A stretch of 64,000 nucleotides of DNA from Cyanobium sp. Morenito 9A2. GTDB taxonomy: Bacteria; Cyanobacteriota; Cyanobacteriia; PCC-6307; Cyanobiaceae. The notes beneath the pieces were generated by a model. That model ran no database searches and was not told the origin of the DNA. It was given only the letters and a program-made list of their open reading frames with translations. The position numbers were made by a program, and so were the translations under genes. The stretch is from assembly GCF_024345575.1 (NCBI RefSeq), contig NZ_JAGQBJ010000007.1, positions 1 through 64,000 of the forward strand, in the 5' to 3' direction. Below, in pieces: positions 46,529 through 54,775 of this stretch (the first letter of the stretch is position 1; every line of letters starts with the position of its first letter).

Positions 46529-48622
46529 TCAGACCTCCGACCAGGGGTCGTCGTCGTAGGGACGGCTACGAGGCAGGGGCGCACTGGATCGGCGCGGGGG
46601 GGCCTCGTCCCGCTCGTAACGACGGGGCGCCGCCGGGGTGCGCTCGCGGCCATAGGTGGGCTCAAGCCAAGGGTCGCGTCCGTAGCGGGGGGAACCGCCC
46701 GGACGGTCCCAGTCATCCCAGTCATCGTCCGAGAACAGCTCATCCTTGAGCGAGCCCAGGGTGTTCTTGAGGCCCTGCAAGGGATTGGAGTCCTGCTTGC
46801 GCTCACTGCTCAGACGCCGGTTGAGTCCATAGATCGCCTCCTGCAACTGGCTCACGGCCAGATCGAGTTCCTGCAAGTTGGCGGCTTCGCCCGGGGCGAG
46901 CAGATCCTGCACTTCGCGCAGGGCCATCTCCACCGAGCGCTGCTGGCGTTCGGCGCCATAGGGCCCCAGTTCAAGGGCGGCATCCCGCAGCCGGCGCTCC
47001 GCCTGGGCCACCAGGGTCTGGGCGCGGTTGCGGCGATCGATTTCCGCGCGCTTGCGCCGGTCGTCGCCGGCCTTGCGCTCCGCCTCCTCCAGCAATCGGG
47101 CGATCTCCTCCTCGCTGAGGTTGGAACCGCCCTGGATCGACACGCTCTGCTGGCGGCCCGTGGTGCGATCGGTGGCCGAAACCTGGAGCAGCCCGTTGGC
47201 ATCGATGTCGAAGGACACCTGGACCTGGGGGACACCGCGGGGTGCCGGGGGGATGCCCGCCAACCGGAAACGACCGAGCGACTTGTTGCCCTCCGCCATC
47301 TGCCGCTCCCCCTGGAGCACGTGCACCTCCACCGAGCTCTGGTTGGCCTCGGACGTGCTGAACAGATCGGACTTGCGCACCGGAATCGGGGTGTTGCGCG
47401 GGATCAGCACCTTCATCACCCCGCCGATCGTCTCCAGGCCCAGGGAAAGAGGGGTGACGTCGTTGAGCATGAGGTCGCGAAGTTCGCCGGTGAGGATGCC
47501 GGCCTGCACCGCCGCCCCGATCGCCACCACCTCATCGGGGTTCACCGACTGGCAGGGCTCCAGGGGAATCAAGGTGCGCACCATCTCCTGGACCATCGGC
47601 ATGCGGGTGCTGCCCCCCACCAGCACCACATCGTCGATGTCCTCCGCCGCCAGGCCCGAATCCCGCAGGGCGCGCTGGACGGGCCGCAGCAGGCGGTCGA
47701 GGAGGTCGGGGCAGAGTCCTTCGAACACTCTCCTCTCCAGGGTGGTCTCGATGTGCAGGGGGCCATCGGGACCGGTGGCGATGAACGGCAGGGACATCGG
47801 GGTGCTGGTCACCCCGGAGAGCTCCTGCTTGGCCTTCTCCGCCGCCTCGGTGAGCCGCTGCAAGGCCTGGCGATCCCGACGCAGATCGAGGCTGTGCTCG
47901 GCCAGAAACGCCTCCGCCAGCCAGTCGACGACGCGCCGGTCCCAGTCGTTGCCTCCCAGCTGGGTGTCGCCGCTGGTGGCCTTGACGTCAAAGACGCCAT
48001 TGGCAATGCGCAGCACCGAGACATCAAAGGTGCCCCCCCCCAAGTCAAACACCAGCACCCGTTTGACCGTGCTGCGATCGAAGCCGTAGGCCAGGGCCGC
48101 GGCGGTGGGCTCATTGAGGATGCGCTCCACGGCAAGGCCCGCCAGACGGCCCGCATCCCGGGTGGCCTGGCGTTGGGCGTCATTGAAGTAGGCGGGCACG
48201 GTGATCACCGCCGCCTCCACCGGCTCCCCCAGATAGGTGGAGGCGTCATCGACGAGTTTGCGCAGGATGCTGGCCACCAGCTCTTCAGGGGCGTACTCCC
48301 GCTCGGTGGCCGGGCAGACCACACGCACATTGCCCTGGTCGTTGGCGCGCACCGTGAAGGGCACTGAAAGGCTGTTGTCCTCCAGCTCGTTCCAGCCACG
48401 GCCAACGAAGCGCTTCAAATTGGCAAAGGTGTTGCGGGGGTTCAGCACCAGCTGGCGGCGGGCCAGCTGACCCACCAGCAGGTCCTGATCACGGCTGAAG
48501 CCCACGACCGAGGGCGTGGTGCGCCCGCCTTCGGCGTTGGCGATCACCTGGGGTCGCCCACCCTCCAGCACCGCCACCACAGAATTGGTGGTGCCAAGGT
48601 CGATGCCGACGATTCGCCCCAT
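46529..48622 (-). CDS. dnaK: Hsp70 chaperone DnaK (paralogue with divergent tail)
   Basis: A 697-residue Hsp70. ATPase marks are GIDLGTTNSVVAVLEGG, VPAYFNDAQRQATRDAGRLAG, NEPTAAALAYGFD and VLVGGSTRMPMVQ. The linker and substrate domain follow (DVTPLSLGLETIGGVM). The last ~90 residues are unusual: instead of an acidic EEVD-like or EExD end they are rich in Asp, Trp, Arg and Pro (DDDWDDWDRP, PYDDDPWSEV). Cyanobacteria have several DnaK paralogues, and a long odd tail is reported for DnaK3, which associates with thylakoids, so DnaK3 is possible. ATG 48622 is the family start. Confidence 0.95.
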   Translation of the reverse strand: MGRIVGIDLGTTNSVVAVLEGGRPQVIANAEGGRTTPSVVGFSRDQDLLVGQLARRQLVLNPRNTFANLKRFVGRGWNELEDNSLSVPFTVRANDQGNVRVVCPATEREYAPEELVASILRKLVDDASTYLGEPVEAAVITVPAYFNDAQRQATRDAGRLAGLAVERILNEPTAAALAYGFDRSTVKRVLVFDLGGGTFDVSVLRIANGVFDVKATSGDTQLGGNDWDRRVVDWLAEAFLAEHSLDLRRDRQALQRLTEAAEKAKQELSGVTSTPMSLPFIATGPDGPLHIETTLERRVFEGLCPDLLDRLLRPVQRALRDSGLAAEDIDDVVLVGGSTRMPMVQEMVRTLIPLEPCQSVNPDEVVAIGAAVQAGILTGELRDLMLNDVTPLSLGLETIGGVMKVLIPRNTPIPVRKSDLFSTSEANQSSVEVHVLQGERQMAEGNKSLGRFRLAGIPPAPRGVPQVQVSFDIDANGLLQVSATDRTTGRQQSVSIQGGSNLSEEEIARLLEEAERKAGDDRRKRAEIDRRNRAQTLVAQAERRLRDAALELGPYGAERQQRSVEMALREVQDLLAPGEAANLQELDLAVSQLQEAIYGLNRRLSSERKQDSNPLQGLKNTLGSLKDELFSDDDWDDWDRPGGSPRYGRDPWLEPTYGRERTPAAPRRYERDEAPPRRSSAPLPRSRPYDDDPWSEV

Positions 48623-48696
48623 ACAGCCCGCCGCCCCAGGAATCCGCCAACGGAGCACCCAAGGTAACGGGGCCAAGGGCCGCATCCAAGGGAGGC

Positions 48697-48715
48697 CTTA
48701 ATCCGTCCTTAGTGA
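48697..48715 (+). promoter_or_regulatory. Pho-box-like direct repeat upstream of pstC
   Basis: CTTAATCC, then GTC, then CTTAGTGA: two imperfect 8-base repeats at an 11-base period, close to the cyanobacterial PhoB (SphR) consensus of CTTAACCT repeats separated by three bases. They lie ~50 bases upstream of the pstC ATG, where phosphate-starvation activation of the importer would be expected. Only two repeats and several mismatches are present, so this is a candidate. Confidence 0.6.
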
Positions 48716-48762
48716 CGGGTGAGGGCGACCACACCTAGGTTTCTGGCGCCGACCGAGCCTGC

Positions 48763-49716
48763 ATGACCACCAGTTCGAATGGGGATCTGTTCACGCTGAA
48801 GCGCCGGCCGCCCAGCGAAAAATTCCTTGATATCGGCTTTCGACAACTGGTTATTGTGCTCGCCTCCCTGGTGGCGATCGTTCTCCTCGGGATCCTGCTG
48901 ACTGTGGTGCATGGCTCGGAAGAGGCCTTCAAACAATTTGGCTTCAGCTTTCTGGTCAAGTCAAGCTGGAATCCGGTTAATGAAGAATACGGAGCCTTCA
49001 CGGCCATCTACGGCACCATTGTCACATCGCTGCTCTCGTTGTTGATCGCCGTTCCCCTGGGCGTCGGCACGGCAATCTTCATCACCGAGAATCTGATCCC
49101 ACTCAAACTCCGCAATCTGATTGGGTTGATGGTGGAGCTGCTGGCGGCGATTCCGTCGGTGGTGCTGGGCCTCTGGGCGATTTTCGTGATGGAGCCCTTC
49201 CTCAGACCGATTCTTAACTGGCTCTACGAGGCCTTGGGCTGGCTGCCGATCTTCAGCACCCAGCCCTTGGGCCCCGGCATCGCCCCGGCCATCTTGATCC
49301 TGGTGGTGATGATCCTGCCGATCATCACGGCGATCGCCCGCGACTCCCTCAATCAAGTGCCCCCGGAACTGCGCCAGGCGGCCTACGGCATAGGCACCAC
49401 CCGTTGGGGAGCGATCCTGCAGGTCATCCTTCCAGCGGCTGTATCAGGAATCACCGGAGGCGTGATGCTCGCCCTGGGAAGGGCGATGGGCGAAACAATG
49501 GCCGTGACAATGATCATCGGCAACTCCAATAATTTCAGTCTCTCGCTGCTGGCTCCGGGCAACACGATTGCCTCGATGCTGGCCAACCAGTTCGGTGAGG
49601 CCGATGGCTCCCAGGTGTCCTCTCTTATGTATGCGGCGCTGGTCTTGATGGTACTCACCCTTGTGGTGAACATCTTTGCCCAGTGGATCGTCAAACGCCT
49701 CAGCCTGAAGTACTGA
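48763..49716 (+). CDS. pstC: Phosphate ABC transporter permease PstC
   Basis: A 317-residue inner-membrane subunit of the high-affinity phosphate importer with about six helices. The family regions are LVSLVAIVLLGI-like TM1, YGAFTAIYGTIVTSLLSLLIAVPLG, ELLAAIPSVVLGLWAIFV and the EAA-type loop ELRQAAYGIGTTRWGAIL before VMLALGRAMGETMAV. It is the first gene of pstC-pstA-pstB. No pstS (binding protein) gene is adjacent. The operon has lower GC than its neighbours. Confidence 0.95.
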   Translation: MTTSSNGDLFTLKRRPPSEKFLDIGFRQLVIVLASLVAIVLLGILLTVVHGSEEAFKQFGFSFLVKSSWNPVNEEYGAFTAIYGTIVTSLLSLLIAVPLGVGTAIFITENLIPLKLRNLIGLMVELLAAIPSVVLGLWAIFVMEPFLRPILNWLYEALGWLPIFSTQPLGPGIAPAILILVVMILPIITAIARDSLNQVPPELRQAAYGIGTTRWGAILQVILPAAVSGITGGVMLALGRAMGETMAVTMIIGNSNNFSLSLLAPGNTIASMLANQFGEADGSQVSSLMYAALVLMVLTLVVNIFAQWIVKRLSLKY

Positions 49717-49725
49717 ACAGATCCC

Positions 49726-50625
49726 ATGACGATCGCCACCCAGAGCCTCTTCGAGCGCCAATCGCTCCATAGGCAGCCCAACCTTCCCCGCAACCGCTGG
49801 AACGTTTTTTTCACCGTTCTCGCCGGCTTCTTTGCTCTGATCGCCGTACTCCCCCTCCTCCTGGTCCTACTCTACGTCCTGATCAAAGGCGGTTCGCTCA
49901 TCAGCCTCGGTCTTCTGACCCAGCTCCCCCCCGCCCCCGGCACCAGCGGCGGTGGCATTGGCAACGCCATCCTGGGCACCTTTCTGGTCACCCTGGTGGC
50001 CTCTTTGATCGCCATCCCCGTGGGTGTTGGTGGTGGCATCTATCTTGCTGAATACTCCCGTGGCGGCTGGTTCCAGAGCTTCGTGCGCTTTGGCACCAAC
50101 GTGCTGGCTGGAGTTCCCTCGATCATCTGCGGCGTTTTCATCTATGGCCTGATCGTCGCCACCCGACTCCTATTCGGTGAGAGTTACAGCGCCGTGGCCG
50201 GAGGCATTGCCCTGTCTGTGCTGATGCTGCCCACGGTGATCAAAACCACGGATGAGGGGCTGAAACTCGTGCCCCAGGAACTGCGCTGGGGGGCGATTGG
50301 TGTCGGTGCTTCCAAGTTTGTGACCGTGACCCGCATCACCCTTCCAACCGCCTTCACCCCGATCGCCACCGGTGTGGTCCTCGGCATCGCCCGCGCGGCC
50401 GGAGAAACAGCACCTCTGATCTTCACGGCGCTCTTTTCTCCCTTCTGGCCGGAGGGTCTGCTCAAGCCGATCGCCACCATGTCGGTGTTGATCTTCAACT
50501 TCGCGATCATGCCCTACGAGGCCCAGAACGCCCTGGCCTGGGCGGCCTCCTTCGTGCTTGTGATGCTGATCCTGGGGGCCAATCTCTTCGCCCGCTGGCT
50601 GAGCCGCTTCGCCTCCTCCACCTGA
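49726..50625 (+). CDS. pstA: Phosphate ABC transporter permease PstA
   Basis: A 299-residue membrane partner of PstC, starting 9 bases after it. Characteristic stretches are [49 protein letters not shown], the cytoplasmic coupling loop [17 protein letters not shown], and [18 protein letters not shown]. About six transmembrane helices are seen. The N-terminal 20 residues are hydrophilic, and the membrane part begins near residue 25. Confidence 0.95.
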   Translation: MTIATQSLFERQSLHRQPNLPRNRWNVFFTVLAGFFALIAVLPLLLVLLYVLIKGGSLISLGLLTQLPPAPGTSGGGIGNAILGTFLVTLVASLIAIPVGVGGGIYLAEYSRGGWFQSFVRFGTNVLAGVPSIICGVFIYGLIVATRLLFGESYSAVAGGIALSVLMLPTVIKTTDEGLKLVPQELRWGAIGVGASKFVTVTRITLPTAFTPIATGVVLGIARAAGETAPLIFTALFSPFWPEGLLKPIATMSVLIFNFAIMPYEAQNALAWAASFVLVMLILGANLFARWLSRFASST

Positions 50626-50674
50626 GCAAGGCACCAGCGCAACCCACCCGCCACCACCTCTCCCCTCCATCGGC

Positions 50675-51493
50675 ATGACCAACTCCACCCTCACCTCAAC
50701 GAAAACGGCCTCCTCCACAAGCTGCCTATCCCTGGAGAACGTGTCGATCAGCTACGGCAGTTTCGAGGCCGTTCGCAACGTCTACATGGAGATCCCCAAG
50801 GGCCAGGTGACGGCCTTCATCGGTCCCTCCGGTTGCGGGAAGTCGACGGTGCTGCGCGGTCTCAATCGCATGAACGATTTGATCGAGGGCTGCAGCCTCA
50901 AGGGGCGAGTGGTGTTCGATGGCCATGATCTTTATGCGCCCAACGTCGATCCAGTAGAGGTGCGCCGTCGCATTGGCATGGTGTTTCAGCGTCCGAACCC
51001 GTTTCCGAAATCGATCTACGAAAACATTGCCTTCGGTGCACGCATTAACGGCTATAGGGGGGACATGGATGAATTGGTAGAACGTTCCTTGCGCAAGGCC
51101 GCGATCTGGGATGAAACCAAGGACAAGCTCAAGGCGAGTGGCTATTCCCTCTCCGGCGGACAACAGCAACGCCTCTGCATCGCCCGGGCGATCTCCGTGG
51201 AGCCAGAGGTGATCCTGATGGATGAACCCTGCTCGGCCCTCGATCCGATCTCCACACTGAAAATTGAAGAACTGATGCATGAACTCAAGAAGAATTACAC
51301 GATCGTGATCGTGACCCACAACATGCAGCAGGCCGTACGTGTGTCCGATCAGACGGCCTTCTTCAACGCCGAGGCTGTAGAAGGTGGCACCGGCAAGATC
51401 GGCTACTTGGTAGAGTTCAACGAAACAGAAACGATCTTCAACTCCCCCGCGCAACAGGCCACCCAGGACTACGTCAGTGGCCGGTTCGGCTGA
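50675..51493 (+). CDS. pstB: Phosphate ABC transporter ATPase PstB
   Basis: A 272-residue ATPase that powers PstCA. Walker A is GPSGCGKST, the Q loop is in [18 protein letters not shown], the ABC signature is [15 protein letters not shown], Walker B is [13 protein letters not shown], and the switch His is in VTHNMQQA. All are intact. The C-terminal [12 protein letters not shown] is typical of PstB. ATG is at 50675, 49 bases after pstA. No clear terminator follows before the AT-rich gap. Confidence 0.97.
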   Translation: MTNSTLTSTKTASSTSCLSLENVSISYGSFEAVRNVYMEIPKGQVTAFIGPSGCGKSTVLRGLNRMNDLIEGCSLKGRVVFDGHDLYAPNVDPVEVRRRIGMVFQRPNPFPKSIYENIAFGARINGYRGDMDELVERSLRKAAIWDETKDKLKASGYSLSGGQQQRLCIARAISVEPEVILMDEPCSALDPISTLKIEELMHELKKNYTIVIVTHNMQQAVRVSDQTAFFNAEAVEGGTGKIGYLVEFNETETIFNSPAQQATQDYVSGRFG

Positions 51494-51774
51494 CGATTGA
51501 GCTCTTTCCTTCGGGCGTACAGGCAATATCTGCGTGCAGAAAGTAGCCCTATGAGACGGATTTCATCAGGACAAACTATCCTATTTACTTAGGCTGCCCA
51601 TCCATGGCGTGTGCCATCGGGCACGTACCCATGGCCAGTGGAAAATGCAACAATCTCGTCCCCCACGTTGGAGGCGAGCTGGAACAATTCGCCACTCCGA
51701 GCAGCAACCGAAAGCGGGCCATTCAAGCCCCTAGGCATCGCCATAAAAAAACCGGCCCTGGGGCCGGTTTTCAA
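51494..51774. other. Intergenic gap with AT-rich patch and tRNA terminator
   Basis: No supportable gene lies in these 281 bases. Bases ~51525-51595 are clearly AT-richer than the chromosome around them. A minus-strand reading frame of ~50 codons (51589-51744) exists but begins directly after the tRNA terminator and resembles nothing I know. Gaps beside tRNA-Ser genes are frequent landing sites for integrating elements; no integrase or repeat of the tRNA 3' end is seen here. Confidence 0.4.
51745..51771 (-). terminator. Intrinsic terminator of tRNA-Ser (possibly bidirectional)
   Basis: CCGGCCC (51752-51758) pairs with GGGCCGG (51761-51767), flanked by seven A (51745-51751) and four T (51768-51771). 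Read on the minus strand this is a GC-rich stem followed by a run of T, immediately downstream of the tRNA. The flanking A/T runs also extend the stem, so termination from the plus strand is possible but weaker. Confidence 0.85.
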
Positions 51775-51861
51775 CGGAGAGGGAGGGATTCGAACCCTCG
51801 ATAGAGTTGCCCCTATACAGCATTTCCAGTGCTGCGCCTTCGACCACTCGGCCACCTCTCC
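51775..51861 (-). tRNA. tRNA-Ser (anticodon GGA)
   Basis: On the minus strand an 87-base class II tRNA folds completely. The acceptor stem is GGAGAGG/CCTCTCC. The anticodon arm is CAGCA-CTGGAAA-TGCTG with anticodon GGA. A long variable arm (TATAGGGGCAACTCTAT-like) is diagnostic for serine. The T arm is GAGGG-TTCGAAT-CCCTC, and the discriminator is G. No CCA end is encoded. A strong intrinsic terminator follows at once. Confidence 0.97.
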
Positions 51862-51937
51862 AGGGGCTTAAATGGGGCAGGAGGCAATGTAGCAGCAGCA
51901 CCCCCAACCCTCCAGCGCCCGCAGAGCATTCAGCGCC

Positions 51938-52321
51938 ATGACCCAGGCTCCGACCCTCCGGCGATTTCCGATCACCGTGCACCATCGCCAGCGCGGGCGC
52001 ACGATCCTGTTGGAGGTGCCGGAAGGTGAGTACATCCTGCGCAGCTTCGAAGCCCAGGGTGAGGCTCTCCCCTTCAGCTGCCGCAACGGCTGCTGCACGG
52101 CCTGCGCCGTGCGCGTGCTCAGCGGCACGATCGACCAAAGGGAGTCCCTGGGGATTTCCAAGGAGCTGCGCGCCAAGGGCTACGGCCTGCTCTGCGTCGC
52201 TAGGGCCCTGGGGCCCCTGGAGGTGGAAACCACCGACGAGGACGAGGTCTACGAGCTTCAATTCGGGCGCCACTTCGGCCGTGGCAAGGTGCGGACCGGC
52301 CTGCCGCTCGACGACGAATGA
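51938..52321 (+). CDS. [2Fe-2S] ferredoxin, plant type
   Basis: A 127-residue ferredoxin with the plant-type cluster ligands CRNGCCTACAV (Cys 48, 53, 56) and a distant fourth cysteine (GYGLLCVA, Cys 86). It is longer than photosynthetic PetF, with ~10 extra residues at the start and ~25 at the C terminus (FGRHFGRGKVRTGLP). This suggests a dedicated partner rather than the main photosystem I acceptor. Its stop overlaps the start of the next gene (ATGA). Confidence 0.92.
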   Translation: MTQAPTLRRFPITVHHRQRGRTILLEVPEGEYILRSFEAQGEALPFSCRNGCCTACAVRVLSGTIDQRESLGISKELRAKGYGLLCVARALGPLEVETTDEDEVYELQFGRHFGRGKVRTGLPLDDE

Positions 52322-53193
52322 GTCATTCGGATCAGGCGGCGGCGGCGGCCGGACTTTCCACTGCCGACATCGAGCGGCTTGTGGAGGTGGCCCGCAGTGC
52401 CGCTGGGGCAGGTGCCTCCGCCCTAGGGGAACACATCGGACGACTGGAGTGCATCCGAGAAAAGGGGCGGGCGGGGGATCTGGTCACCGAGGCTGATGAA
52501 GCCGCCGAGGGGGCCGTGCTGGCGGTGCTCAGTGCCCAAACCCCCGAATTCGGGGTGCTCGCTGAGGAAACCGGGCAGAGCTCCCTGAGGAGCGAGCTGC
52601 AGTGGTGCGTCGATCCCCTCGATGGCACCACCAACTTCGCCCACGGCTTTCCCTTCTTCGCCACCTCGGTGGGTCTCACCTGGCGCGGCCAGCCCCTGCT
52701 GGGGGCCCTGGCGGCCCCGGCCCTGGAACAGTTCTTCTGGGCGGCCCCGGGGCTGGGGGCCTGGTGCAACGGCAGCCGCCTGACGGTGAGCCGTTGCGAA
52801 GCACTCGCAGCTTCCCTGCTGGCCACGGGGTTCCCCTATGACCGCCAGATCCGCCTCGACAACAACTACGCCGAGTTCGCCTGGTTCACCCATCGCACCC
52901 GCGGGGTGCGCCGGGCCGGCGCCGCCGCCCTCGATCTGGCCTATGTGGCCGCCGGCCGCCTCGATGGCTTCTGGGAGAGCGGCCTCTCCCCCTGGGATCT
53001 GGCGGCGGGGGTGGTGCTGGTGGAACAGGCCGGTGGAGTGGTCAGCCGTTATGACGGCAGCCCACTGGAACTCGGCGAGGGCCGCTTGATCGCCTGCACC
53101 CCCAAGCTCCAGGGGGCGCTGGTGGAGGGCCTTGCTGCCATTGGGCCCCTCAGGGGGGCCAGCTTCGGGGCCCCGGAACTGGACGCTCCATAG
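52318..53193 (+). CDS. Inositol monophosphatase-family phosphatase (possibly histidinol phosphatase)
   Basis: A 291-residue Mg-dependent phosphatase. Metal-binding motifs are LAEETG, WCVDPLDGTTNFAHGFP and, near the C terminus, SGLSPWDLAAGVVL, the full IMPase set. Substrates in this family include inositol phosphate, fructose 1,6-bisphosphate, 3'-phosphoadenosine phosphate and histidinol phosphate (HisN type). The gene next to it, 34 bases downstream, is hisZ, which makes histidinol phosphate plausible; this is inference from context. ATG 52318 overlaps the ferredoxin stop. Confidence 0.88.
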   Translation: MSHSDQAAAAAGLSTADIERLVEVARSAAGAGASALGEHIGRLECIREKGRAGDLVTEADEAAEGAVLAVLSAQTPEFGVLAEETGQSSLRSELQWCVDPLDGTTNFAHGFPFFATSVGLTWRGQPLLGALAAPALEQFFWAAPGLGAWCNGSRLTVSRCEALAASLLATGFPYDRQIRLDNNYAEFAWFTHRTRGVRRAGAAALDLAYVAAGRLDGFWESGLSPWDLAAGVVLVEQAGGVVSRYDGSPLELGEGRLIACTPKLQGALVEGLAAIGPLRGASFGAPELDAP

Positions 53194-53227
53194 GATCCCC
53201 CCACACCCCCCGAAAGGTCCTTCCCCC

Positions 53228-54400
53228 ATGGCCCTGCAACCTGCCGCCGGTGCCAGGGACCTCAATCCACTGGAGGTCGATGGCAACCGCCGACTGCGTG
53301 AACGCCTGGCCGCGGTCTACCGGCTTTGGGGCTACCAGGAAGTGGCACCGCCAAGCATCGAGCGCCTCGACACGCTCGAGGCGGGGGGCGCCATCGACGA
53401 CAGGGAGGTGGTGCGCCTGGTGAGCGACGAGCCCCTGGGGCTGCGGCCGGAGATGACCGCCTCCATCGCCCGCGCCGCCTCCACCCGCCTGGCTGGTCGC
53501 CCCCGGCCCCTGCGCCTCTGGGCCAACGGCACCACCTTCCGTAGCTTCATCGGCGATGCCGGCAGCCAGCGCGTGCAGGAACAGCTCCAGAGCGGTGTGG
53601 AGTTGTTGGGGGTGGCCTCCGCGGCCGCCGACGCCGAACTGCTGCGGCTGCTCCTGGCCTGCACCGAAGCCCTGGGCCTGGAGGCGCACCATCAGCCCCG
53701 GCTGCTGCTGGGCCACCACGGGGTGCTCAGCGCCTTGCTGGAGCGCGTGCCCTGCGCGCAGCGCACCGCTGCACGCCAGGCCCTCACCGGCTTCGATCCC
53801 CTCGCCCTGGAGGCCCTGCCCCTGGAGGCCGCCGACCGCCAGGCCCTGCAACAACTGATGCGCCTGCGGGGAGAACCCACGGCGGTGCTCTACCAACTCG
53901 AGCAACTGCTGGGCCCTGTTGGACTGGTGCAGGATCTGGGCGCCGTGCTCAGTTGCCTCGCCCCCACGGCCGAGCGTCTGGGGGTGGCCGTGCAGCTCGA
54001 CCCCAGCTTTCAACCCCACTTCGACCTCTACGACGGATTGGTGCTCAAACTGGTCTGCCGCGGTGACGCGGCGCCCGTGGAGATCGCCAGCGGTGGCCGC
54101 TACGACGCTTTGGTGGGGAGATTCGGAGGACGCCCGGCGGCGGGGGTGGGCTTCAGCTTTCAGATCGAAGAGGTGCGGGAGTTGCTCGGGGCCGACAGCG
54201 AGCCTCACCGCTCCAGCGCTCCTGTGCTGGTGGCCTATGGGGAACCCGCCCTGCTGGGTGCCGCCCTGGATCAATTGCAGCAGCTCCACGGCGAGGGCCA
54301 GATGGCCGAATTGCTCAGTGAGCCCTGCCCCAGCCAGGTGGAAGCCGAAGCCCTGGCGGCTGAGCGTGGCGCCAGCTCTTCCCTTTGGCTTGCTGCCTAG
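53228..54400 (+). CDS. hisZ: ATP phosphoribosyltransferase regulatory subunit HisZ
   Basis: A 390-residue paralogue of histidyl-tRNA synthetase that pairs with the short-form HisG to begin histidine synthesis and to sense histidine. It shows class II core segments such as LRPEMTASIARAAST, LWANGTTFRS and GGRYDALVGRFGG, but lacks the HisRS anticodon-binding domain and full histidyl motifs. ATG 53228 gives the usual start; the longer ORF at 53132 runs into the preceding gene. Confidence 0.9.
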   Translation: MALQPAAGARDLNPLEVDGNRRLRERLAAVYRLWGYQEVAPPSIERLDTLEAGGAIDDREVVRLVSDEPLGLRPEMTASIARAASTRLAGRPRPLRLWANGTTFRSFIGDAGSQRVQEQLQSGVELLGVASAAADAELLRLLLACTEALGLEAHHQPRLLLGHHGVLSALLERVPCAQRTAARQALTGFDPLALEALPLEAADRQALQQLMRLRGEPTAVLYQLEQLLGPVGLVQDLGAVLSCLAPTAERLGVAVQLDPSFQPHFDLYDGLVLKLVCRGDAAPVEIASGGRYDALVGRFGGRPAAGVGFSFQIEEVRELLGADSEPHRSSAPVLVAYGEPALLGAALDQLQQLHGEGQMAELLSEPCPSQVEAEALAAERGASSSLWLAA

Positions 54401-54427
54401 GATCGGCGACCTTTGCCCCCCTCTTTG

Positions 54428-54652
54428 ATGGCCCACACGATCCTCACCGATGTCTGCGAGGGTGTGGCCGACTGCGTGGATGCCTGCCCGGTGGCCTGCA
54501 TTCACCCCGGCAGTGGCGCCAACCGCAAGGGGACAGGCTTCTACTGGATCGATTTCGACACCTGCATCGACTGCGGCATCTGCCTGCAGGTGTGTCCGGT
54601 GGAGGGGGCGATCGTGCCCGAGGAACAACCGCAGCTGCAGCGCCGGGGCTGA
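54428..54652 (+). CDS. Small ferredoxin with two Fe-S centres
   Basis: A 74-residue ferredoxin. The C-terminal set is classical, CIDCGICLQVCP (Cys 46, 49, 52, 56). The N-terminal set is irregular: Cys 10, 16, 20 and 24 in VCEGVADCVDACPVACI. The widened first spacing resembles 7-Fe (3Fe-4S/4Fe-4S) ferredoxins, so the first cluster may be 3Fe-4S. It lies 27 bases downstream of hisZ. Two hairpins follow the stop. Confidence 0.9.
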   Translation: MAHTILTDVCEGVADCVDACPVACIHPGSGANRKGTGFYWIDFDTCIDCGICLQVCPVEGAIVPEEQPQLQRRG

Positions 54653-54653
54653 G

Positions 54654-54699
54654 GCGGTCGAGGCCGACCGCGGGTGGTCACGGGGGTGGTTCGGTGACC
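54654..54699 (+). terminator. Tandem hairpins after the ferredoxin gene
   Basis: GCGGTCG (54654-54660) pairs with CGACCGC (54665-54671) around a four-base loop. GGTCAC (54676-54681) pairs with GTGACC (54694-54699). They fill the gap before htpG and probably end the ferredoxin transcript, though neither has a T-tract. Confidence 0.5.
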
Positions 54700-54775
54700 C
54701 GTCCCTGGCCGCCCTTGAGCGCCAGCGGGGCCGCTCCGTAGGGTCGCCTCACCACAGAGCGGAAACGCTGCAGCC

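Noticed and set aside
51589-51855. Minus-strand ORF spanning the tRNA-Ser gene
   Set aside because: Its first half is translated tRNA, a known artefact, and the rest follows the tRNA terminator and shows no recognisable domain.
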